DNA of 64,000 bases from Zea mays (Eukaryota > Streptophyta > Magnoliopsida > Poales > Poaceae), in NCBI RefSeq assembly GCF_902167145.1, contig NC_050096.1, forward strand, positions 159,773,825 through 159,837,824. Direction: 5' to 3'. Under the pieces are notes generated by a model. It was not told the DNA's origin. It did no database searches and saw nothing but the letters and a program-made list of their open reading frames with translations. The position numbers and the translations under genes were made by a program. Shown here one piece after another: positions 22,145-32,169 of the stretch (position 1 is the first letter of the stretch; every line of letters starts with the position of its first letter).

Positions 22145-23263
22145 AGAGATATCCTACCCCTAAAACAGTTTTTACATTCATTGTCATTTTCTTTCTTACT
22201 AAGGAACAATTGTTGAAAACTTAGTTTTCTCGTTGTTTTCAATTCCTTGTAATAGCTTCATTTTTGCCATAGTGAAAATATATTTTCTCCACAGACTTAC
22301 GGAGTCTAAAAAGTCACCGAAGCACAAAAAGTCATTCCTAAGAGAACGCGCGGCTAAAAAAGTACATCACAAGAATCTCTGAAGCTACAAAAAGTCGTTC
22401 TATGGAACGCAGCGTAAGTTTACCGAAGCTATAAAAAGTCGTTCTTAAAGGAGCGCAGTGTAAGTTTTCTGCTCAAAAGTCGTTCCAAAGGGAATGCAGA
22501 GCCAAATACCGCTGAAATATAAGGCGAAGCGTGAAAAGTCAACGCGAATACCACCGAAATAGAAGGCGAAGAAGTTCAAAAGATGTTCCTAAGGGAATGC
22601 AGAACTTACAGCGAAAAGTTAGCGCTGATACACCGAAAAATAAGCGGTGAAGCCGAAAAATAAACGGCAAAGAGATTGTGTATTCCATTGTGGGGATGTG
22701 TGTGTGTCTTCGGCACAAATATCATCTTGTACAGCATAACATCATCACATCATTTGCATAACATAACATCATACATCATGTTGCATCAATGGCACAAGAA
22801 GGGGGTACAATGTTAACCTTCGGAGAATGCTTCGAAAAAGTGAAATTGTGCTAAGGAACAAAATAAGTTTTGAAGAGATACAGATTTATCAGCTCTGAAG
22901 TGGAGGAAAAAGTGTATTGTTGACGAAGCATCAGTGTTATGGCGACGCTTGAAGCATTTTTTATGAAGTACTCTGATATCAAGGAAGAAAGTCTATTATT
23001 GACGAAGCATTAATGTCTCTGTGACGATTGGAGGATTTTTCACAAAGCATAAAAACTCTTCTTTACGAAGCATGAAAAGAAGGGAAGGTGTTTTTTCGCC
23101 GAAGGCTCAAAAATGGTATGTACAATAAAAGTTTCATGCATCGCAAAGAAATGAATTACAAAGCCATTTATACATTACATTAAAAACTCATGAGCGCCAA
23201 ATATTACAAGCATAATCCAGCAAATGTTACATTAATATTCTAACAATGTTTTTACAATATCTA
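22145..23263. repeat. Non-coding spacer of element A with short tandem repeats
   Basis: 22296-22625 holds degenerate units of about 42-45 bp built on GAAGCTACAAAAAGTCGTTC...GGAACGCAG, the same family as the cleaner array at 56935-57320 in element B. The rest (22630-23263) is AT-rich and contains GAAGCAT repeats, ending at the stop side of the antisense gene. No + strand coding was seen. Confidence 0.75.
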
Positions 23264-26062
23264 TTATTCTTCCTTCAAAACCTTGTCCGCAGCTTCGGTC
23301 AACAGTTGAGTAACGACTTCGTCCAAAATGCTTTCGGCCATGTTAATAATTTCTGCTGGTTCCTTTGCCTCTGGCTCGATCAATGACTCGAAGGGTTCTA
23401 GGGGAGGAGATAGTTCGGCTGCGGTAGAAAACGTAGATAAGTTCGAAATCACAAAAATAAAAAATAAAGTTAAAAGCTATTAAGCAATACCTATCCGCCT
23501 TTCGAGTTTCGCAACTTTTTCAGCTGCCTTCGTTGCTTCCCTTGCATCGTGAGTATCTTTTTCGCTCTTTTTTATTATTTCGTGGGCCATCCCTCGGTCG
23601 CCATTTTCCCAGATGTTAGTAAAGAATTTTCCACCAATTAAACTCGCTTCGGCCGAGGGGTCCTTCGTGTCATTAATAGATAAAGTAGCTTCGGCTTGGG
23701 CCAAAGCTTTCACATGATCGCAACCTGACTTCTCCAAAATAGCCGCAATTCCCCTCGCACCTGAGAAGGCGCAGACGTCCCCACGGTCATTTAAAATCTC
23801 CTCAAAGGCTTCGGCCTCGCTGCTGATCCACTCAATTGGCCCCTCGGGATCGCCCCGTACAAAGTTGTCTTCACTTGAATATGTGCCAACATTGGCGAAG
23901 CTAGTTTTTATTTTTCCCACACATTCTATGGATTTTTCATAACATCTTTCTTTTGAAGAGCGAAGTTCTACAACTGTTTTCTCCCAATAATTTTTCCAGT
24001 AATCACTTGCGTCTCGGTCAGCTTCGGCAATAGCACATTTTAATTTTGCTTCAGCCAGCTGTTTTCGAAGATCCTCAATTTCGCATTTCTGGGCTTCAGC
24101 TTGGGCTTTAGAAGTAGCTTCGTCTTCTTTTATTTTGTTCACCAATGAGTTTAATATTTTATCTTTTTCAAGACCTTCGTTCCTTAGTTCAATTACTTCG
24201 GAACGAAGGTTGTTCAAAGCTATAGTGCATCCTTCGTCTTCGGCACTTTTCTGCGCCCTGAGGGCGTTGCTAAGAATGAGGCCCTGCGAAAGGAGTGCGG
24301 TATTAAGTATAAGAAAATAAAAAATCTTTTGTTTTTAAGTACAAAAAGCTCATTCTCGTACCTTTAAACTATTGTATGCTAAGTTGTCGGCCAATTCATC
24401 TTTTGATAGCACCGAAAGCCCGTCTTCTAGTGTCGGGAATCCGAAGCTTCTGCTCATCTCCCGGCAGACAGAAATCTCCTTGCTGTCTGGGAGACAATAC
24501 AAGAAATCTTCTTCTTCGCTGCCGTTGAATATCAATGCCCCCTTTGGATATTTCAGTTTCCGGGCATAGTATTGAGCTTCTCGCTTTTCTTCTTCAGATA
24601 ATCTTTTCCCTGAAGCATGTCATACAATATAATCAAGTACTTCGGAAGATGCTTCGGGAGTAGGAGTGGCAGTTTTTTCAGGCAAAATTTGTTTTGTAGC
24701 TTCTTTTTCTGTTTCTTTTTCTCCGATTTCCAAGGATTTCTCCTTGGTGGGCTCTGAAGGCCCAGCTTCGGTCTCGACCTGGCTCTTTGCAGCTTCGGCT
24801 TCGGTTAGTCTTGTCTCAGACTGCGTCTTTGGAGCTTCGACAATTTTCCTTGGAGTAGAGTTTGTCTTTATTGTCTCTAGCGCATCTAGTACATTGACCA
24901 TTCTTTTCCTCTTAGGGGTTGTTGTAAGACCTTTTTGTGCCTTCGGCACTGTCACTTCTGCCGAAGGGCTTGTAACTTCTAATATATTTGTTCCTTCGAC
25001 CACTATCTCTTCAATATTATCGGCCTTCGGCTCAACTAATTTGACCGAGGATGCCTTTGGCTTTGCAGCCAGCTCTTTAATCCTCTGCGTAAGCGCAGGT
25101 TCTTTGGCTTCAGTAGCCGAAGAGGTCTCACCGCCAAATTCAGGCACTGTGGCCGGTTCAATATAGCGGTCTGTGAGTAAGAACCTTCACCTTTTTCCTC
25201 TTCGACGCGGGTTTGCTTGGAGCAGCTGAAGCATCATCCTTCCCGGAAGTTGCACTCTTTCTTTTCTGACCCCATGACGGGTAGCGGTAGTCAGGGTACA
25301 TGAACCCAATAGCATCAAAAACTCTATTTAGCCTCTTCTTTTTTCGGCTCCCAAAGGCTGCAGATAGTGCGTTATCTTCAGACTTGGAGTAGGCTCCAAG
25401 TAGTTCATCACTAGTGTTTTCAACACACTTCAGCTAGTCATCGTCTGGTTCGATAAATTGGTCTCCAAACCTAAAGGTATATTTCAGTCGAACCAAACCA
25501 CCTTCATTAGGGTTGCTAATGATTTCTTTTGGCATCTCCCAATTGACTACCAATGGCCATATCCTGTAGGCCACGTGCTCTTGGACTAAGTCCCGTGTCC
25601 CGATGAAAGAACAAACTATGCCAAAGGCCCTTCGACATTCTTCGGCTGCTTCATCAATCTCTACCTTCGGTTTCCGAAGGCCGAAGCGGGACCAGATGGG
25701 GCGTATGATGATCTCTTTAATATCTTCTCTTGCCTTTAAATCATTTTTCACATAGAACTATTCTTTCATCCAGTCTCCAGGCCACCTCTTCCAAAAGGTT
25801 GGCACTGGGCAGCTTGAGCCTGAATGAGCAACGAAGCTGTAGCAACCAAAATTGTTGTGATACTGCTCCTTACCCTAGGGCTTTGTCTCATATAAAAGTT
25901 CGTGCATACTGCAGAAACTCTTTGCACTTGGTTCCAAACCTTGACTCCTCACAGCCCATACGAAGATTCCCATTCTTATGATGGCTTCGGGAGTAATCTG
26001 GTGAAGAAAAATCTGGTATATATTTAAAACTTCAACCACAAAACTGCTTAGGGGAAACCGAA
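23264..26062 (-). pseudogene. Antisense gene of element A, exon 3, exon 2 and most of exon 1
   Basis: On the minus strand the gene runs from 53703 (start) through the element C insertion into this segment. Exon 1 ends at 24362 (SLK|GTACGA), an intron of 78 bp follows (24361-24284, ending TTTCGCAG), exon 2 is 24283-23491, then an intron of 72 bp ending CTACCGCAG, and exon 3 is 23418-23264 (ends LLTEAADKVLKEE, stop). The same exon borders and phases occur in element B. Exon 1 here has several stops or shifts (open pieces 25751-25434, 25147-24620, 24535-24362); exon 2 is open for 245 codons and strongly coiled-coil. The protein is unlike Gag or Pol. Its front part has RFPL- and LHQLTP-type segments (best seen in B) that recall the plant domain called putative gypsy-type transposon. 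Function is unknown. Confidence 0.75.
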
Positions 26063-26716
26063 TGTGACACCCAAGGTGTCTAATTTGCGTTATGTCGGGA
26101 GATTAATCCTAATCTCGGATGCTCAGTAAAAATTTCTATTTCTCGATCGTGCCTATCTCTGTTTATCAGGCTTTCTCTTGGAAGTTCACCGAATTCAGAG
26201 TTAATCGATCGCGAGAAAACAACCAATTTTGGAGCGTGTTAAAACTTTTAATTCTCGGAACTAATGCAGACTCGAAGATCATTCTCGAATTATAAATCTC
26301 ATCTGAAGCTCTTTAAAATCAAACTCTCGACGACTGTTATCTAATCTGAGCCCGAATCTAATTCCTCGAAACTTCAATCCATGTTCGACTATTTTATCCG
26401 GGTCCGTATTCTCCAATGGGATACTCAGTATGTCGCCCTCTAATTAATTCTTATCCGACTCGACTTCATACCCCTTAAATGTCGTGATTTGTCTCTTTCA
26501 ATCAAAAATCCGAAAGCTAGTCGTATCCCGAGACAATTTATTTTCGAATCATGCGTAGGAAATTGTTGTCGAGCGAAATCAAATTAGACTCTCGGCTGAA
26601 TTAATCGCTCAATCGTCCATTCGTCGGAACTATAATTCGCTCTGTCCTTCGTAGAAACGAATTCCGCAGAAGCATTTTTACTCCGGAAATAATTTAACGC
26701 AGCCTGATTTCGTGTT

Positions 26717-26783
26717 TGGGCCAGCCCAACCCAGCCCAATTGGGCCCATTTGAAACCCTAACCCTAGGGTTTCTCTATAAATA
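26717..26783 (+). promoter_or_regulatory. Host-like promoter in element C 5' LTR
   Basis: Within 70 bp lie two TGGGCC (site II) elements (26717 and 26741, the latter the palindrome TGGGCCCA), a telo-box AAACCCTAACCCTAGGG (26753-26769) and TATAAATA (26776-26783). A pyrimidine-rich leader follows. This is the arrangement of plant ribosomal-protein-type promoters. The same block is at 47621-47687 in the 3' LTR. Confidence 0.65.
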
Positions 26784-27002
26784 CGGATCCCTCTCCCTTG
26801 CCCTTGGCTGTTTTGCACTCCCACCCCTCTATTTTCCCTAGCCGCCACTCTCTCTTCTCCCCTTTCTTTTTCTCTCACGCACAACCTTCTTCCTTCTCTG
26901 TTCCTGGCACAGCAGCAGGGAGCCGTGCTCCCCTCCATGGTGAGCAGCAAGCTGGCGCCCCTGCTCCTTCTTCCTCGGCGCTGAAGCTCCTCCCTAGCGT
27001 CC

Positions 27003-27647
27003 ATGGCGCCGGCGTATCTCCAGCCGCCCCCTGCTCTTCCCTGCCCGTGGCCAAGGGACGCTCAGGACCCGACGCCCCTGCGTACGCTCCCTCCATGGCT
27101 CCCTGTTCCTCAGCTCCATGGGCGCGAGCCCCTTCTTCTACCTCTAGCCGGCGGCGAGCAACAGCCCCACCTCCCTGCGCCCTTCTCCCCCATGGGCTGC
27201 TTATCCAGCTCGTCCCTCTCCTCCCCTCTGTTTTCCTGTGCGTGCGCAGAGGCTCCTCCATGGCCAGCGCCCAGCAACAGTAGCAGTCGGGTCTTCGTCC
27301 TCCCTCTGCTGTCCGCGGCATGCAGCAAACAGGGAGCTCGAGTTTCTTCCATGGCTGCCGACCTCCTCTGCCCCCTTGCTGTCCCACCCCTTCTCCCTCA
27401 AGCCAGCGCCTTCCCCGACCACATCTCCATGACCGAGCAGCAGCTCTGCTCGCCCCCCTCCTTCTTTTTCCCTTGCGCAGCAGCAAGAAGCCCCTGCTCG
27501 CAGCCTTGGCGTCCAACTTCGCTGCGCAGCGGTGCCGAACCAAAACAGCGGCCCCGGATCCCCTCCTCACTGCGTGCTTCACCGGATCTGCGCAGCCCCA
27601 ACATCGACACCGTTCACCTCGGTGAGACGACGACGATCTTTGTTTGA
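27003..27647 (+). other. Open frame of 214 codons in the LTR leader, Pro/Ser-rich, doubtful
   Basis: ATG at 27003 (MAPAYLQPPPALPCPWP) is preceded by the LTR promoter and an upstream ATG frame. The protein is low-complexity (Pro, Ser, Leu, Ala) with no domain, signal or family likeness. The frame is also open in the 3' LTR copy (47907-48551), but the two LTRs are nearly identical, so this proves little. A GT splice donor-like GGTGAGAC lies at about 27621 near its end, so the region may be an untranslated leader exon. Confidence 0.25.
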
Positions 27648-29320
27648 TTCCGTATTGGCAATGTTCTTCAGTGATTAATTATGTATGTGTGCTGCTTTGT
27701 TTTATTTTTGTGGAGGAGAGAACCCCGTGTTTTGCGTGGAGAAGGCAAGCCGCTCGACGCTCGTCGGTGTTCGTAGCGATGCACAAATCGGAATCTCCAT
27801 CGTCCTCACAAACATCGATTGGGTTTGTTTATGGTGAGCCGATGCATGTCGCTCTTGATCTACTCGTTTAATTAATTTGAATGGATGTGTGTAAAATGTT
27901 TCGGTTATGCGCATTGGTGGGATCGCGTTTGCGATTGGAGAACAAGAGTTTATTCGATGTATGCGATTTGTAGTTTGTACAATTATATTTTAGTCGATGT
28001 GGTGTACAATTGTGTTGGAGTGTGGGTAGGTATAAAAATGTTTTGGTTATAGGCCGTAGCAAGGTTGCCTTCACGTTTTGGTAAGCAAACATGTTGTGTT
28101 GTTTAATGTGATGAGTAAATTGGAAATACGTGGGATGCGAGGATTTAATTAGTGCACGTAGGTGTGTGAGTGCCGTGGTGTGATATGGTAGTGGTGGCGT
28201 GAGATGTTTGTCTGAGGTGTGCGGGTATATGCCGCGATGTGGTTGTACTCGCAACGAGGAAAGATGTTTGTATTGTGACACGACGCTTAGATCGCTATTA
28301 TATGATCGTGTGAAGGATGCTCATGACGGTTGTGTGATTAAGGAGTGATGTAGTGGCAAGCGAGAAGTAAGTTTAATTTTTCAAACGATTAGTGGATAGT
28401 ATCTATCGGTGTTCTCATGATTTTTGTTGTATGGCAATGTGATGCTTTGCTTTGTCAATTATCACATTCCATGCCCCTTTGGATAAATAAATGTCTTGTT
28501 GATCGATTAGAGGTCTTATACGAGCGTTATCGCAGCCCAATAATTATTGGAAGCGAGTAGCGTTCATAAGTCGGTCCTTGTTAAAATTGAAGAACAACCC
28601 GCTAAGATATGCACATAGGTGCTTTAGGACCTTCATTAGCAAATATAAGTCTTATGAAGTTTTATGCCATATGTTAATGTCTCTATGTTAGACCTCCCAA
28701 AATATGGTGTTTTAAGTGACTGGTGCGTGAACTAATTTAAATTGAGAAATGGTTAAGAAAAGCTGATTAATCTGCTCCAACCCATGTTTCGAGTTACAAT
28801 GTCTAAAATGGTTTGCTAAGCCTTATACTGCGTTAGCCAACCCATGTTAAGTAGGAGTCGATCGCATAAGTGATTGTGATATATAGGTTGTGTCTCGAAT
28901 TGGGATAATAATAGGCTAGCCGACGTGTATGTTATTTAGTGAGCCTATGTTGTTGCTTTGGTTAACCCACTTGTTAGATGGTTTGGTTAAGCACGTAATC
29001 ATGATGATTGGCTTGTTGCAGTCTAAATATGTGTGGTTATGGTCGCGGATGAAAAGTATTAGTGCTCATGTGAGGTCTAAGTTAAAATGCAAATTTTTGT
29101 GTGAACAACACTTCGAGATCGACTATCGGGGAGAATGCGTTGTTAATTAAATATGGTACTTCTAGTGCTCATAATGACACGGATAAAAATTAGTAAGTCC
29201 ACTTGTTAGTTCTCACTTGGTCATTTTAACTCTAACAAATGTCAAAGTGTTATAATAATTCAAGTCTCTAGAAAGCGGCAATTCTTGAATTGTATAGAAG
29301 CTGAAATGTATTGATTGCTG

Positions 29321-30240
29321 TTTTGGGCTGCACGTACTGTTTTCGGTGTGCTGTATGTTTGATGAACTAAATTGTGTTTTCTGTAGATATGTGCTATAGA
29401 AAAGTGGTAGATAATTTTATTATCTTTCTAGTGTTAAAATATGACAGGCATAAGTCTGATCGTTTAGGAGTTATTCTTTTTACAAATTCAGTAACTGAAT
29501 CTGTCCAAATTCTGTACAGATTTCAGAAACTGCATGGTTTGATTAAGTTAATGTTAGAATCAGTCTTTGTAGATTATAAGAAAGTTGTAGATATCTTTCT
29601 CATCTTGCTTGTGTTAAAATTTCATAACCATAGGCCTGACGATTTAAGAGTTATGAATTTTACAACTTTGTTGCTGTGTTCTGTCCACTGACAGAACAGA
29701 TTTCGAAAACTGAATTGTTTGATTTAGTTCAACATAGAATCAATTCTTGGTGATTATAAAAGTCATGTAGTGCTTTTGCCAAGCTTTCGAAAAAGTCTTG
29801 GATCACTCTTTTTGGTGATCTGAAGATTAAGTTATGGATGTTTAAAGTCTGAAGACTGAATGTGTCCAATTCTGGACAGCAAAGCCTTCTAGTGTCTTTT
29901 GTCCTTAGTTAAACATTGAATCACCTTGAGATGTTTATAAATGATATATAGAAAATTTTATTACCTTTCCAGAAAGTCTAAGATCACTTTGTTTGGATGT
30001 CTGAATCTTCAGTTGTGAATTTTTGAAGTTGCAAGTCTGAATCTGTCCAAATCTGGACAGAGCTGCTGTGATTGCACTTTTTGACCTTGCTAAGTGCTGA
30101 ATCATGTTGTAATGACAATACCAAAGTTGTAGAGCACTTTTTAAGCTTTCCAGAAAATCCTAGTTTGCTATTTTTGGATTAATATTTGAAGAGATATGAT
30201 TAAAACTAGTAACTGTTGTGCTGCTGTCCTAAAAATCTGC
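29321..30240 (+). repeat. Degenerate tandem repeat, about 180-bp unit, in element C LTR
   Basis: The marker CTGTCCA (or TGTGTCCA) recurs at 29501, 29681, 29861 and 30043, spacing 180, 180 and 182 bp. Each is followed by similar wording (TTGTTTGATT, GATTATAAA, GTTGTAGAT, TTTCCAGAAA). About five units are present. The second copy is at 50217-51130 in the 3' LTR. Confidence 0.75.
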
Positions 30241-30617
30241 ATGTGCTCAATTAGTTGTTAGTTCACCCCTTTGACTAAAAATGCTTAGTTAGCACTTAAC
30301 GGATATAGAATTGTAATGGCTAAACTTAGGTTGACATGTGTTCCATGATTAATGTACTTGCTTGCTGTAGTTGAGGGTGGATAAGAGTTCCGTAGTTATT
30401 AATGTATATGTCGTATTCAAACTTACGTTGTCTTGGTTAGACTTGTGTGGTCGGTGATGCTTTTGTGTGATAAATAGAAGAAATAAGGAAAAGCCATAGC
30501 AAGTTAAATAAATGCGTGTACTTGTGATGTCGTAGTTGTGTTGTGTAAATATACAAAATGTGGTCGTCTTGTTAATGGTGTTAATGTTGTGCGCTCGACG
30601 ATATGTAGTGCGCTAAC

Positions 30618-32169
30618 TGTCAGCGTTTCGAGACCGGGGGGTCCCTGGGCCGACGAGTGAAATGTCGTCGCGTGCCCCAGCCCAGATGGGTCGGCGCGAG
30701 ACAGAGCACGAAGGGGGGAACAAAGGAGGGAGACAAGCAAAAGGGGAAACCCGCGGCCTTTGTGTTGCCTGCGCCCAGGTCGGGTGCACTTGCAGTAGGG
30801 GGTTACAAGCGTCCACGCGGGAGAGGGAGCGAGCGGCCTCACGCGAGCGCCTGTCCCGTCCTCTTCCCCGCGCGGCCAACCCTCTGTAAGAGGGCCCTGG
30901 TCCTTCCTTTTATAGGCGTAAGGAGAGGATCCAGGTGTACAATGGGGGGTGTAGCAGAGTGCTGCGTGTCTAGCGGAGGAGAGCTAGCGCCCTAAGTACA
31001 TGCCATCGTGGCAGCCGGAGAGGTTTTGGCACCCGGTTCGTGTGGTGTCGTGGCCGTCGGAGGAGCGCTGGAGCCTGGCGGAGGGACAGCTGTCGGGGCT
31101 GTCGAGTCCTTGCTGACGTCCTCTTGATTCCGTAAGGGGGCTGAGAGCTGCCGTCGTCAGGGAGCATGCGGGGCGCCATCATTACTTATCTGGCGGAGCG
31201 AGCCAGATGGGACGCCGGTCTTGTTCCCCGCAGCCTCAGTCAGCTTGGGGTAGGGTAATGATGGCGCCTCCCGTTGACGTGGCCGGTCCGTGCCCTAGGT
31301 TGGCCGATGTGGAGGCTCCTCCGAGGTCGAGGTCGAGTCTATCTTTCGAGGCCGAGGTCGAGTCCGAGCCCCTGGGTCGGGCGAGGCGGAGACCGTCGGC
31401 TGAGGCCAGGGCTGAGTCCGAGCCCTGGGGTTGGGCAAAGCGGAGTTCGTCGTCTTCAGGGGCTGAGCCCGAGTCCGAGCCCTGGGTCGGGCGGAGCAGA
31501 GTTCGCCGTCTTCCGGGGCTTAGCCCGAGTCCGAGCCCTGGGTCGGGCGGAGCGGAGTTCGCTGTCTTCCGGGGCTTAGCCCGAGTCCGAGCCCTGGGTC
31601 GGGCGGAGCGGAGTTCGCCGTCTTCCGGGGCTGAGCCCGAGTCCGAGCCCTGGGTCGGGCGGAGCGGAGTTTCCTATGGTGCCTGAGGCCGGGCCTGACT
31701 GCCTGTCAGCCTTACTCTGTCGAGTGGCACAGCAGTCGGAGCGGTGCAGGCGGCGCTGTCCTTCTGTCAGGCCGGTCAGTGGAGCGGCGAAGTGACTGCG
31801 GTCACTTTGGCTCTGTCGACCGGAGGACGTGCGTCAGAATAAAGGTGTCAGGCCACCTTTGCATTAAATGCTCCTGCGATTTGGTCGGTTGGTGTGGCGA
31901 TTTGGCCAGGGTTGCTTCTTGGCGAAGACTGGGCCTCGGGCGAGCCGGAAGTATGTTCGTCGGTGGATGGGGCCTCGGGCGAGACGTAGATCCTCCGGGG
32001 TTGGCTGCCCTTGCCCGAGGCTGGGCTCGGGCGAGGCGTGATCGAGTCCCTCGAATGGACCGATCCGTGACTTAGTCGCACCCATCAGGCCTTTGCAGCT
32101 TTGTGCTGATGGGGGTTACCAGCTGAGAATTAGGAGCCTTGAGGGTACCCCTAATTATGGTCCCCTACA
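30618..32169 (-). repeat. 3' LTR of element D (1552 bp)
   Basis: In element sense it starts TGTAGGGGACC at 32169, after the polypurine tract CGAGGCTCGGGGGATAC (32186-32170), and ends at 30618. One base of the terminal TGTCGG is changed to TGTAGG. It contains the 56-bp tandem units listed separately. Confidence 0.88.
31420..31680. repeat. 56-bp tandem repeat in element D LTR
   Basis: GAGCCCTGGGTCGGG recurs at 31477, 31533, 31589 and 31645, exactly 56 bp apart, with a weaker unit upstream. The 5' LTR has the same array at about 42740-43000. Confidence 0.85.

Larger units (their letters stand above)
26063..30617 (+). repeat. 5' LTR of element C, left part
   Basis: Starts TGTGACACCCAAGGTGTC. 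It matches 46926-51521 of the 3' LTR almost base for base, apart from short gaps such as about 40 bp near 26470, which is present at 47333-47380. It is cut by element D after the duplicated CTAAC (30613-30617). Confidence 0.92.

Noticed and set aside
27003..27582. Several overlapping 60-235-codon frames on both strands in the element C LTR leader as genes
   Set aside because: All are low-complexity Pro/Ser/Gly/Arg-rich and arise from the GC-rich leader; only the 214-codon frame was kept, as doubtful.
29321..30240. Maize knob 180-bp satellite
   Set aside because: Period is the same, but the sequence does not resemble the knob consensus as I remember it; kept as an LTR-internal repeat.
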